Origin: Muscardinus avellanarius
Taxonomy: Eukaryota; Chordata; Mammalia; Rodentia; Gliridae
Direction: 5' to 3'
Assembly: GCA_963383645.1 (NCBI GenBank)
Contig: OY726560.1
Coordinates: 64,249,058 to 64,313,057 of the forward strand
DNA: 64,000 bases
A program made the translations under genes and the position numbers. Below the pieces are notes generated by a model, which searched no databases, was not told the DNA's origin, and saw only the letters and a list, made by a program, of their open reading frames with translations. Numbering within the stretch: the stretch's first letter is position 1; each line of letters opens with the position of its first letter. This document shows, piece after piece, positions 1 through 12,600 of the stretch.

Positions 1-99
1 ATGGCGATTTCGGGTGATTCGATCTAATGTGATCTATTGAACACTGGCAGGTGCAGGCGGCCCAGCAAAGAGCTTGGTGTGCCGTGCTTCCCTCCCGCC

Positions 100-200
100 T
101 CCCAGTTCACAGGTGAGGACCCTGAGGCCTAGGGAGGCGCAGGCAAGGCCAGCTCATGCCGTGACTGGGGGCCGAAGCCGCCTGGGGAGCGCCTGCACTG
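100..200 (-). repeat. MIR fragment
   Basis: The core cacaggtgaggaccctgagg and the following ggccagctcatgccgtgac match a decayed reverse MIR core. Confidence 0.4.
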
Positions 201-317
201 TCGTCTCAAAGGAGCACAAACTGGAGGGGGGGGGCTTGAAATAACAGAAATCGGTTTCACAGTCCTAGAAGCTAGAAATCTGACCTCAAGGTGTCAGCAG
301 TGTGGGTTCCTTTTAGG

Positions 318-324
318 AGGAATC

Positions 325-384
<60 letters not shown>

Positions 385-553
385 GTCCATGCAAGTCCTT
401 GGTGTTCCTTTGCTTATAGCTGGGTCACACCAGTCTCTACCTCTGTGGTCATATCGTTTTTTCTCCCTGTGTGTTTTCTGTTCTCCTCCTCTTCCTCCTC
501 TTCCTCCTCTTCCTCCTCTTCCTCCTCCTCCTTCTCCTCCTCCTCCTCCTTCC
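318..553. repeat. Polypyrimidine microsatellites (CT)n and (TCC/TTCC)n
   Basis: (CT)n at about 321-381 and a TCC/TTCCTCC array at 485-553. Together with (CT)n 746-801 they give long pure-pyrimidine tracts. Confidence 0.9.
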
Positions 554-559
554 TTTATT

Positions 560-744
560 AGGGGGAGCAGTCCTGGGAATTGAACCCAGGGATATTCCAC
601 CTCTAAGCTACATCCCCAGCCCTATTTTTTTTTTTTTTTTTGAAACAGGGTCTTGCTTAGTTGCTGAGCCTGGCCTCAACTCTTCAATCCTTCTGTTTCA
701 GCCTCCCAAGTACTGAGATTACAGTTGTGTGCCATAACACCTGG

Positions 745-745
<1 letters not shown>
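560..745 (-). mobile_element. B1-dID SINE (reversed)
   Basis: Complete but diverged: the ID-like part comes first, then a T-run linker, then the B1-like head ending caccTggc. Followed directly by a 56-bp CT tract. Confidence 0.8.

Positions 746-801
<56 letters not shown>
746..801. repeat. (CT)n microsatellite
   Basis: About 28 perfect units between two SINEs. Confidence 0.92.
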
Positions 802-804
<3 letters not shown>

Positions 805-1010
805 GGTACTGTGAATGGAACCCAGGGGAACTGTATCTCAGAGCTACCTCCAGCCCTTTTTTTTTTTTTAATCTTTTTATTTTTTTGAAACAGGGTCTCA
901 CTGAGGTACGAAGGGCCTTTCTAAGTAGCCGAGGCTGTCCCAGAACCATGATTCTGTGGTCTCAGCCTTCTGAATGCTGGGATTATAAGCATGCGCCATC
1001 ACGCCCGGCC
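802..1010 (-). mobile_element. B1-dID SINE (reversed)
   Basis: Begins ggtggtactgtgaatggaac and ends catcacgcccggcc. It continues from the CT tract, which therefore lies at the old SINE tail. Confidence 0.8.
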
Positions 1011-2862
1011 TTTCTGTCTCTTCTTAAAAGTTGATACCAGTCATTGGATTTAGAGTCTACTTCAATCCAATAAGACCTCATCTGGATTACATCTGCAAAG
1101 ACTATTATCAAATAAGGACACATGTACAGGCCTTGGGATTTGGACTTCTTTGGGGAGGACATGATTCAGCCCACAGCACCCAGCTTTTGAACAGGCACAC
1201 TTCAGGATTCCATGCTGTTGACATACATTTATGTGTCTGTGTCTGAGCTAAGACCCCCACCTGCCCATTAACCACCTGCACCACCCCAGCCTGGATGAGT
1301 GGGGCTGGCTGGGAGATGGTGCAGATGCAGGGGGAGGGTGGGATGGAGGGGCCAGGCTCGGGTCCTCCCCAGGGGAGAGGAGGCCTGGTGAGTGGAGTCC
1401 AGGTGGACCACCCAGTGTGTGTGGGCAAGGCAAGGGCATTATTCATGGCTGCTACACACTCCCATCTCCCCCTGCAGCATGGTTTCCATCACCTTGACAG
1501 GAAACTCTTAAACTTAGATGCTGGGCTGAAGATACTTTGTTTTTCTTGCTAATCGAGTCTCTTGCTTTTGGCCAGTGCTAAGAACAGTTTTCAACAGTCA
1601 CAGCTAAAAAGCTTGTTAGGAGCTTCTGGAGGGTGTTCTTTGCAGAAACAGAGTAAGTTAAGAGAGAACTAGTGACTCAGCATGCAGGAGTCTTTGGCTA
1701 GAGTGTCCCCAGGTCCTAAATTCTTCCTAAAGAATTAGGTAAACCAGGAGAGGTGCCAGTGCTTGGCATGTCACGTGGGGACTGAATGCTCCAAGAAGGG
1801 TCGTAATGCGTAGTCACTAGACCGTGGCTTGACCCTCACTGGGAGGGCAGAGATGTCCACCCTGACCTGGGCCCGGTCGGCAGCAGGTCCTTGGCCCAGA
1901 GGTCAGTACTGCAGGGACCAGATAGTAGCCCGTCTCTTTGAGCAGACTGATAGGAGCTGGTCCTGTCTCATCTTTTTGGCATATTAAAAAAGTTCCCTTG
2001 AACTAACATGTATCCGTTTGGTAAGATTTGCAATGTATTTCGTTTGCCCCCAGGGTTCTCATGAAATGTTGCCTGCTTGCGCATTTAAGCAATTCATGTT
2101 TCTGAAGCCAAGCAAACAAAATTGCCAAAGAACAACAGTTTCCAAGTTTCACTTGGGAAGAAAATTTCCTTTGGTGGTTGGAACAGTGGATTCTGTTACT
2201 AGAAACCCGAGTGCAAGGTTGAAGACACCATGTGCTATCTGTTAGCACTGGCCTTCACCTTTTGGGCCTCTGCCCTGGGGCCAGCCACACAGACTCTTTT
2301 TCTTGGGCCAGACTGAGGTTTCTGAAGTGTGACTCAGCCTGGGGATCAGATCCAGGCTGAGGACATCTTTGCTTCTCGTCTGGTAGGAGGAGGAAGTTCC
2401 CCGCCCCACTTTATACCATCACCTTTCATGACTTCTGCTGAGGTCCCTCAAGGCCCCCAGATGGGGTCCCTGGGCCTCTTCTCTTTCTGTGTGTTTCCTC
2501 CCAGGGTTGATCACTTCACAGCTTCTACCCAGGTGACTCAGGGATGTTGGCCCCAGCCTCCTTCCTGAGGGCCAAGGCCACTTGTCCAGCTATCTGCCAG
2601 CTACTGCTGTCCTTGTGTCCCAAATGCAACATTTCTAAATTGGGCTCAGGGTTGGTGGATTCTGTACTTATAACAAATTGGGCGAGCAGACCCTTCAGTC
2701 ACCTGAGTTTGCAAGTTAAACCTGAGCAACCCACTCTTCAGCCCGAGTTCTCCCTCCCTTCTGGCTGCTCCCGCTTTGCTCTCACCAGCCCTCACCACCC
2801 ATCATGTGGACACTGCGGTGTCTGCCCCCTCCTAGGGCTCCCTGCTTCCTGTCTCTTAAAAG

Positions 2863-3042
2863 TTATTATTTTGGTACTGAGGGTTGAATCCTTGGACATT
2901 CTACCCCAGAGTTACACCCCTCAGCCCTTTTTATTTTGAAATGTGGTCTCGCTAAGTTGCCGAGGCTGGCCCCAAACCTGCAATTCTTTTGTTCCAGCCT
3001 CCCAAGGACTGGGATTATAGGTGTGCACCATTGTGCCTGGCT
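2863..3042 (-). mobile_element. B1-dID SINE (reversed)
   Basis: From ttggtactgagggttgaatc to accattgtgcctggct. Diverged copy in gene-free DNA. Confidence 0.8.
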
Positions 3043-3826
3043 CTGTCTTAAAAGTCTTAGAAGCTTAATGGATCCTATTAAGTCACAAATCTGATCATGT
3101 TACTTTCTGGCTAAAAAAAAAAAAAAAAAATCTGAGCTCCCCATTTCTGTATCCAATGAAGGACCCATTCTTCATCTTGGAATAAAGGCTGTTCTCAAGA
3201 CGGGGCTCCTTAGTGAGTGGATGTCATTCTCTTCCCATGCTCTATGTTGTGGCCACAATCAGTATAATTCTTGTCTTTTGGCCACTGGACCTTTCCTGAG
3301 GACCCATTGCCTGGAATTCCCAAGTCCTTGACTGTATCGCCAATTTCCCAGGCTTATCTCAACCATCACCTCTTTCCTCTCCACGCTTGCTGGGAGCTCA
3401 CCAACCCCCGAGGTTTCATCTGTGGCCTGTGTACCTAAAGGTACACCTTTCTGAGTTCCTGGTGTAGGCCCTCTGGCTGCAGATAGATGCCCAATGTATG
3501 TGCTAAATTGTGGATAAATGCTGACTCTATATTCCCTGGCTCTGAGTTCCAACCACTTCTGCCCCATTACAGCTTTGCTTTTCTTATGCCTCTTTTAAAT
3601 CAGACACAGGCAATATATTTGGCACGAGAAGGACTACCCTCCTCCCCAGCCCCACTGATTTTATATTTAGTTGGAGGCAAAAGGAAATTTCCAAGATTCA
3701 GGTCAACATCAATTTAGAATTATTTCTGCCAGTTGGAAAAGAAACATCTAAAAGGACATTTAACTAGATTTTTTTTAACTCATGAAAATTTTGAAAGCTA
3801 ATGCCTTTCAAGGAAATAGGATACTT

Positions 3827-3830
<4 letters not shown>

Positions 3831-3878
<48 letters not shown>
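3831..3878. repeat. (CA)n microsatellite
   Basis: About 24 perfect units beyond the RDH10 3' end. Confidence 0.92.
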
Positions 3879-3879
<1 letters not shown>

Positions 3880-4947
3880 CCGAGCTTTATATAGTTCAGT
3901 TCTGTCAAGCTAAACTAATCTTTTGTGACAGAGCAGCAGACCTGCTAGGTCAAGGGGGAAAACAATAGTTGGAATTTATCTTTGCCAGCTTTGAAACTTG
4001 TGATTCCCGGATTCCACTCAATATGATTATCATTAAACTGGCTGAAGGTTAAAGAGGGGAACGGGCCGCTGTTAACAGGGGACCGCCTTGAGCTCGGTGG
4101 CCCTGAACACTCACATGAATGGGCCAGATGACAGAAGGGAGAACACGCTCAGAGTCCACGTTAGTGTCTGGGGGGCGGTACAGATGAGCAGTGTGACAAG
4201 GGATCAGTAAAGCATGCAGACTTCACTACAAGTGCGTTCACGCTTAGGAAAAAGAGCAGGCGCGTGCTCAAATCAGCAAAATAGTATTTTTCTAGAAATA
4301 TGGTTAACAGAATGAGGAAATACAACACGAAGGAAACTTGTAGTTCTATACCTGTGAGATTCTGTCCCTTTCCAAACTCCACGTCTAAAGATGGGAAAGA
4401 GAATATGGACAACATTCAAGGGAGAGCCCCAAAAGTAATGAAACTGGACTGAGACGCGGTAGTGAGACTTGTACAAAAGATCTGTGAAGCGGGCGTGGCT
4501 GTGAGGCTGGCTTTGAACCTTTGATCCCATCTCTCCTTCCCAAGTCCTGAGAGTATAGGAACGAGCATCCACTACCTGCCTCATCCTTAGTTTAAAGGCT
4601 GATAAAGGGGTCATTAAATTAGAATGGATCTCTGGGTCTTTTGCCTGTGCTCCCACGGAGGCAACCCTGGAGAATGTGAAAATGGTGTCCCACCCACATT
4701 GTTATGACATTACTTTAAAGCTTACTGAAATCCATAGTTGAAAATTAAGAGGCAGCAGTGCCTCTGTTGTTAGAATACCTTCAAGGTTTGGTTATCATTT
4801 ATAAAGAAATAGTCAAACATACAATGAAGCTCTTCCTCAAGACCAAAACTGGGAACATTAGCAGTGAGCCTGGTCCTTTCCTGAATGTGGATAGAGTCAG
4901 ATTTGATCTGTGATGGGATTCTTTGTTACCTCACTCTTTTTGTTTGG

Positions 4948-5121
4948 TTTTTTTTTTTTGGTATTGGGGATTGAACCCAGGGTCATTCTACCTCTGAGCT
5001 ACAACCCTACCCTTATTTTTATTTTTATTTTGAAACAGGGTCTCATTGCTGAAGTTGGTCTCAAATTTGTAATCCTCCTGTCTCAGCCTGGGATTACAGG
5101 TATGGACCACCACACCCAACC
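4948..5121 (-). mobile_element. B1-dID SINE (reversed)
   Basis: From the T-run and ggtattggggattgaaccca to accaccacacccaacc. It may lie just past the RDH10 3' end. Confidence 0.8.
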
Positions 5122-5289
5122 TGTTTCTTCACTTTTACTATAAGGAAGCCCTTGACAAAGTTATTTAATCTAGGTAGATGGTGACATTGAAAATCAGGAT
5201 GTGGCATGGAAGAAAGAAAACAATAATTTTCCTTACAATATTGTTGATAATAATCAGTCAGTCAGTAGTGTGTAAATTAATTCTTTAAG

Positions 5290-5701
5290 TTTAATCAGTC
5301 CTTTATAAAACTTCCCAATTAGTAAAAGATGGCTAATTTTAATAGCCTTAAACATTGGTCACTATTTAAACAAGACATTCTAAAAAAAAAAGCAATCACA
5401 TAATAGTTCATAGTAATTTACAAGTGGATGGTATACATTTAGATACAGAGGTAGCAGTTCACTTTTACAATGTTTCACTAATACACATATACCAAATTCA
5501 AGGCACAAAATAGTTTGCTTTACAAAAAAATACTGTAAAAATGTCATTTGCTGTTCTACAATGTGAATAAACCTTCCAAAGGAATCTTTACACCCCTCCG
5601 TACATTCTCCATAGAATAAGATTATCCCCCTCACTGTCATAGTTGGCACAGAAATGGGGACTTTTTTTTAAACACAGAATTTCCCATTTTCAGAAACTGG
5701 T

Positions 5702-5746
<45 letters not shown>

Positions 5747-6541
5747 AGAGCTGCTGTGTCCTCTTGATAAGAGCCTATCCCAAAACACGACATGCAGCAA
5801 CCCCCTGAGGAAAGGGCACTTTCTATATGCAGCAAAAGTCATAGGTAGAAAATGTAGGATCTTTTTGGATAACTAGGTCTCCAGACACTTGATAAAAGTA
5901 TTTCAAGAGATAAAAATTTTAAAAATCAGCTAATACTTTAGTCATTATGCATTTAAGGAAGAGACCTGATCAACTTTACTGTAATGTTCAGACATTACAG
6001 ACTTCCAAATTGATGGAGATTTCAAAATTCCTTTTTAAGAGAGCTAAAACATACAAACACCATGAACAAGGCTTTGCACGACTGGAACTTAGAAAACATG
6101 AGAAAATACAGCACTACGGTCCTTGAAGTCGCAAGGGTGTCAGGTGGCTAGAATTTAACAGTAAGAATGGATAAACTCTACGGAAATTCAGAAAAATCAT
6201 ACATGTGAAACACAATGTAGTTTTCATTTCTAGACTCTCTGTTCGTTAAAAAAATAATCATAGCCCAAAGATGTCACCCAGTGCTTGTCTAAGGATCGGA
6301 CTGGTTTTAGGGTCCTGTGTAAAAGAACCCCACTGCAACAACCTAAGCTCACTTTTATTGATCACATTTCCCAAGTACTCTACTCAGTTAATTTACACTT
6401 TATTTTTTTTTTAAAAAAGTTGATTTAAAAAAAAGTCAACATGGGGTTAGAATTCAGAGAATGTCAGTAACGCTGATGTGCACTGGACTGAAACATCTTG
6501 ATCATCTTCTGATAGAAATGATACTCCATACAAAACCATCC
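5290..6541 (-). other. RDH10: Probable RDH10 3' untranslated region
   Basis: Unique AT-rich sequence follows the stop codon on the transcript strand. Minus-strand AATAAA hexamers occur at 6354-6359 and 6399-6404, and a TATAAA-type variant lies near 5304-5309. I cannot say which end is used. The region contains a run of about 42 A on the transcript strand (5703-5744). A reversed SINE begins just beyond, at about 5121. The 5' limit is certain; the 3' limit is an inference from sequence character. Confidence 0.5.
5703..5744. repeat. Homopolymer T run (A run on the RDH10 strand)
   Basis: About 42 T in a row without a recognisable SINE beside it. Confidence 0.9.
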
Positions 6542-6665
6542 TTAGATTCCATTTTTCGCTTCATTATTGTTTGTGGCTTGTTTTCTTTGAGCAATGAAGG
6601 GGTACATACACTTGTCCGCTCCTAGGAACCGATACATGCACACAACTGCCTCGAAAGGAAGGATG
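6542..6665 (-). CDS. RDH10: RDH10 coding exon 6 (residues 301-341 and stop)
   Basis: The acceptor is ...ccgtttcag|C ATC CTT. It encodes [19 protein letters not shown] to the polar tail NNNEAKNGI and ends in TAA (6542-6544). The frame closes exactly at 341 residues, which supports the whole exon chain. Confidence 0.96.
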
Positions 6666-9600
6666 CTGAAACGGAAAGGCATAGTTAGCAAACCCCAAGC
6701 CTCATGTCAATGGAGGTCGGGGGCAGGTGGGGAAGAGGCCGTTCAGTGAGAGAGCAGGGCGCCCTCGGTTACCTCTTCATGAAGGTCACCATGTACATGA
6801 GGCGGGGGGTGCAGATCATGGGCTGGTCGGTGAGGATGGCCTTCATGGCCTGTTTCACGCAGTAATCAGGCTTCAGGGGGGGAAGAAAGGGCTCAATTTC
6901 TTTCCTGAAAATAATATTTTCAAAAACAAACTAAGAATTAATACAATAGAGAAGACTGAAAATACATGTCAGAATAGTAACTGTGACATCATCTGACTGA
7001 TAGGGCTTGCAGTACATTTTTTCTTTATGGTGCTTTTTTGTTTTTTCCAAATTTTCTGACTATGGACACATTTTATTTGCATAATCTGGGAAACACAGAA
7101 AAAGGAAACAAAATTGGTCTGCTTTTCTGTAAAGTGAGAAAACCATGTTTTTAAGATGTATTTCAAACTATTTTTCTATATTTTTCTTTAAACAGAAAAG
7201 GGAGAAGGTATTTGACATACAAAGTATTAAGCCTCAAGAAGAGGTGAAGCTTTTAGGACTGGATGTCATTAGAGTGAGGGCGTGTGAACACTGGCATGGC
7301 CTTTCTGGGTAGGAAAACTACGAGAGTCACTAGGGACCTCGGAAACCAGGGGCACAGAGCATCGCCCTTCAGTTTACTTCACTAAGTTACATACATTCAG
7401 TTCATTCCTCTTGTTCTTCATCCTCCCACCACAGCTCTGGACACCTGCACTATGCTAACCAGGAGGCAGAGCCCTCAAGACCCTCAGCAACTGGTTCCTG
7501 TGTACATAAGAGGAAAGAAGCAAACCCGACCCGCGCACCCACAGCATGCTCGCGCGCACCCACAGCGGGTGAAAGGCAGAGCTAGACTTCATTTTTTTTT
7601 GGTGCTGGGGATGGATCCCAGGGCCTCACACATGCTAAATGCCTGCTCTACCACTCTGCTACACCTGCAGCCTCAAGAGTTCATTTCTCAGTCTGGATTT
7701 GGCATCTGCCTGAGATTGGAAATGACTCAAACCCCCTCCACCTATTTGTGCTGCTCAGAATGTGTTAAGAATGGCTCCCGACCACAGGGAAATGGTCGGG
7801 TTTGCTTCTTTTGCCGTGCAAATTCACCTAAGCAAAGACCTCAAAGCAAGCATGTCTTCACAAGCACCCTCTTAATGATTCATGCTTGGACTCAAGTCGC
7901 ATGTGACTGACGTAGTACCATATGCCTCCTAAGTGTGTGGGTATTTTACTTCATTTTTAGTAAATCTAAATAGTTCTTCTCATTCTGTCAGAATGAATCT
8001 AGCGACATAAACTTGTTGCAAAAAAAAAAAAAAGCTTCTAAATCTGGAATGTAATATTCAAAAGTCTTTTTAGAAGAAAGGCATGTCACTTTTCTGTGAC
8101 AGTGACATTGTTTCACACCCGAAGGCACATTAAGGACTTTTCTTCTGGGGCTCCTATTTATAAGGATACAGCTTCTAAGTATTTGTATTTTCTGCCTGAA
8201 GGTATAGAAAAGCTACTTCCTACCTGATGCCTCTGAATTAATTTCTGCAAGTTAATACCAGTGTGGCACCAGTCCCTTACTTTTCAATCTTACACCATTC
8301 TTCAAACTTTGACCAAAGAAAAACCCCAGGTTAATTGTCAAATGACAAAGTGCAAGACTGTTTGAAGATCCAACGCCACACATTCTCTCAATATTATTTT
8401 TCTAATTAGTAATAAGATAGATTTCACTGACCTGATTCGGCAGCCTCTGAACATGCCAGTGTCTACCAGGTAAGGGCAAACCAAGGTTGTTTTAATTCCA
8501 TCCTTTTCGGCGGCCTTTAGTTCATGGCTCAGGGATTCGTGAAAACCCACAACTCCAAATTTACTTGCACAGTAGTCCTGGGTCGGAGGGGAGAGAGAGC
8601 AGAAACAACTAAGTACATACCCCAAACTCTGACGACCCGAAGCTTCTCGTTTCCCTGGTCCTATTGCTATGGTTCGATATTTACTATAAAAGCTTACAGG
8701 TGACCAAGCAGAGAAAAGGAAACCATTTTAAAAGGCAGGTATCTGATGTGGTTCAGTGCAGAAATAATATATTTCAAAGCAACAGCAGAAACAGATGAAC
8801 GCTTTTTGCCACATCAACCAAGTATCATATTACTTTGGGGAAGTTACTGCCAAAGATTCTATTAAAGCTAACAGGCTGAAGTTAAAAGACGCAGAGCAGT
8901 TCACTTTGAAGTGTCTGAAAAATTTACAAATGGTCTCTTGTTCAGTGAAGGAGACCGAAAAACCTGTTTGCTTAAATTAATTTGAGAACAAAGGAAAGTC
9001 TACCTCAGGTTATAGGTTGTTACAATTTGACTTTTTTACATCAAATTAACATGAAAATAACTATACCTTACAGACTTAAACTTTAAAACTTAACCTAAGA
9101 GCCTACAACGTAAGATTCTTGTCCGCAATCCAACTTTAAATCTAGGAATGGAAATATAAACCCCATGAGTGCATAAACCATCTATTCTGTAGCCCTTCGC
9201 ATATCTCCGTAGAGGTAGCTTTTCGATTTTGTGGGCACCCACAGACAAACAGTGCAGAGCAATAAAGGTGCACAGCCTGTAAGATGAGAACGGTGAGGAA
9301 CGGGGTCTGATGAAGCCCCGTCCCACAAACCAAAAATGCAGAGCACCTGGCACTGGCCTAACTGCTCAGCTGACCAAAGCAGAACGTGAACCTGTGGCCT
9401 CATTTCTGTGTTCTCCACAGCCCTGCCATGGCCGTCCATGGTTACATCCCGATCCTGTGCCTCCCCCTCACCAAGTGGGGTTGCTAATGGAAATGGGGCA
9501 CGCTGCAGACTGCTCCATCTACCTCTCTTGATGCTGCTGCTTTATAAAGCCAGTATAAGTGACTTTACGGCAGAAGAGGTAGACATCCACTTTAATTATT

Positions 9601-12600
9601 GGTACACATCGTACACGTAGCACATCAGCCAGATACTTTAGCAAATGTATGGGCAGCAGGTACTCTGTGTTATACTCAAAAGATAAACTGACTGAATGAA
9701 GAAAATGCTTTATATTTGACAAACCTCCACTCCAGCAGTACTGAACAATCCCAAAGAACTTGCAACTGTCACAATATGACCATGATTAATCTCCAGCATC
9801 GTAGGAAGAAAGGCCTTTGTGGTCTGAAAGAAAAGTAAGATTCAGCTTTAGAACTGACCATCACGAGTTTCCTCTAAAACCTGACCCAAGATCGCATGCA
9901 AGAACAACTCTGACCCATACAATGTTCCAATTCATTTTTGACACACACACCCCAATTCATTTAAAAATATGCTTACATTTTCAAAAAAGAAGACTGTTGA
10001 GTTTAACACCATATCCTAAGGGGTTGCTGTCTCACTGATACGGTTAACTCAGCACCATATCATTGGCATGGCAAGGCCTACTATGAGCCATGACCAAAAA
10101 AATTGTAACACAAGAGCTTTTGGAAACAATGTCTAGAGATGAAAGCCATTAGTAGAAAGCTCTTTTCACTTTTCAAGTGATAGCATTATCTGCTCATCTA
10201 AGCTACTTGCAGGTCAGATCTTATTATGCTTATATGACACTTTTGTGCAGCCACTACCCTGTGAGGGATCCCCAGCCTACCTACAAACAGGTGCCCCACA
10301 TTAATATTTTCCTTATGACCATGACTAAATGGGAGAGACCCATGCACGAGACTGACTCTGGGTCCCAAAGGTTTATTGTCAAAGTGTACTAGGAGGAGGA
10401 AGTCTTTTTGGATGCAAAAAGTGGTCAAAGTCTGGAACATTTTAATGAAAACTGTATCATGCTGTGCTGACAGGGGCTCTATCATCTGAAGGTCATGCTC
10501 CACTGTGGGGGTATCTGTGGTGAAGCTTCCACAGAGGAAGGAGACTGACCACTCGAGGTGTCAGAAAATGTGGCAGATCCTCGAAGTGCCAAATCAGAAG
10601 TTGCGCTGACTTCCTATTCACCAAGCTCTCCTTCCCTGCCAGATTCTTGCCTTCAAATTGCAAGGCTGTATTAAAAAAAAAAAAAAAAAAAACAACCCTT
10701 CAAGTTGCTCAAGATGATCTATTAACTATTCTACCCAGGCTCCCAACAGTTTTAAAACCTGCTTCTTAAAAGAAAGCAGTGAAGAGCAATCTGTCCAATG
10801 CTGAGTTACAGTCTATTGCCAACACAGCTTCCAATGATTCAAAACATTAAAAAAAAAAAAAAAAACACTACAGGGCAGACTTGCATTCCCTTCTCTGGGG
10901 ATTTTCTGGCTAAGGTACTACTGAGTTTTTGCATGAATTTCTAGTTTGTTATGATAACTTTTGCATGTGTAAGATAGAAAACAACTATCCCATTACTCCT
11001 GGGTTTTTTCCCACACTCTAGTCCATGAAGTAGTTGTCAGATGAATCTTTGTAAAATGTCTCAAGGTCTTCTCTGGCCTGTCTTCTGGACATCGTGAGGT
11101 ACCTCCATTCCTGACCCACACCCTGTTTGCCTGGGTCTCCTTAATGGAACCCATGCCAAGCTTTTTACCCATGAACTTCTGACAAGCTATCACCAATCCT
11201 TCCTTTATAAGCCAAAGTGTGGTATTACTCATGCATGTGTTTACAGCCTTTTAAGCTTTTCAAGGCTTCATTAATTATATCAGTGGACTCTAACAATAAA
11301 TCCTTATTAAAAATATTTAGAGTGCTAAGCTGTTATTATTTCTTTGCAGGGCTGGGGATTGAACCCCGGGTCTTGTGCAGGCCACACATGAGCTCTACCA
11401 CTGAGCTACCCCCTTAGCCCATTATCACATACTACTCTAGACCAGTGTGACTCTGTCTACATCTAAGATGTAAGGTAGTTTGTTTTATACTTATTTGTCC
11501 AACTGTCCCAGACTAAGCTGGGAGACACATACTAGTCTTCCAAATATTAAGGCAGTCACTAGTCCTTGATAGTCACTGGAAAGAGCAAGTGAAAAGATGC
11601 TCCTTTTGCTGCTGCTGGGGCCCTGCATGCTGTTGAGGTAAGAGACAAACACATTTCAATTGGATTGTGTTTATTTGTAGTAGGAGATGGCCATTGTTAG
11701 GCCAAGTATGACAGTAATTTTTTTTTTTTTTTGGTCTGCCTGGTATCCAAAAAAAGTCAGGTCATGATGGGTTCAAGCTGAGGCTTTATAACTTATCGAT
11801 GACCATTATATGACACAACTAAAATGAAGTCACATCACAAAGGAGTTTATAAGCCCGATGCAGTGGCACATGCCTATAATACTGTTACTTGAGAAGCTGA
11901 GACAGGAAGACTGCAGGTTTGAGGCCAACCTCAGCAACCTATTGAGACCTTGTTTCAAAATAAAAAGGGCTGGAAATGTAGCTCAGAAGTAGAATGCCTC
12001 CTGTTTCAATCTCCAATACTAAAAATAACTAATTAATTAAAACTTAAAAAGATAAAAGCCCAGCACGGTGGTGCACACTTGTAATCCCAGTATTTGGGAG
12101 GTTGAGACAAGAGGATCACAGGTCTGAAGCCAGCCTCGACAATTTAGCTAGGCCCCCCGCAACTTAGTGAGACCCTGTTTCCAAATAAGAAATAAAAAGT
12201 CGAGAAAATCGAGCTGGGGGTTTAGCTCAGAGGTAAAATACCTCTGGATTCAATCCCCTGTGCCACATTAAAAAGAAGTGTTTTTAAAAAGGAGCTTACA
12301 TATTCTAAAGTAAACTTAAAGCATATCCTTAAGTAATCAAGTCTATAAGCCTTCTTTTAGGTATCTGAGAATAATTAATCTTAATCTTTTTTAAGATTAA
12401 TTATTCCCAGACTAGCTATTAAGTATAAAATTTACTTTTTTTTTTTTTGGTAGTACTGGGGATTGAACCCAAGGGCACTCTGTCTCTACACCCCCAGCTG
12501 CATTTTATCTATTTTGATAAATATAAAAAGACAAAATTAATCTATTAATTTTATCAATAGATCAACTTATAATTAATAGGTCTCATTAAATTGCTGAAGG

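Larger units (their letters stand above)
215..1190 (+). repeat. Ancient LTR-like interspersed repeat, split by two reversed SINEs
   Basis: 215-480 (ttcacagtcctagaagctag, caaggtgtcagcag, ccttggtgttcc) and 1022-1190 (accagtcattggatttag, gattacatctgcaaagac, aataaggacacatg) are two parts of one common mammalian repeat. SINEs and CT/TCC tracts (325-1010) lie between them. It is non-coding; the family is not named. Confidence 0.5.
1190..4947. other. Gene-free flank beyond RDH10
   Basis: Apart from the SINE at 2863-3042 and the (CA)n tract I see no gene. GC is higher at 1.2-2.9 kb; the short frames there lack splice support or codon pattern. Confidence 0.6.

Noticed and set aside
7452..7910. 152-codon plus frame in RDH10 intron 4
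   Set aside because: Antisense to RDH10, crosses an ID element, no family resemblance or splice logic.
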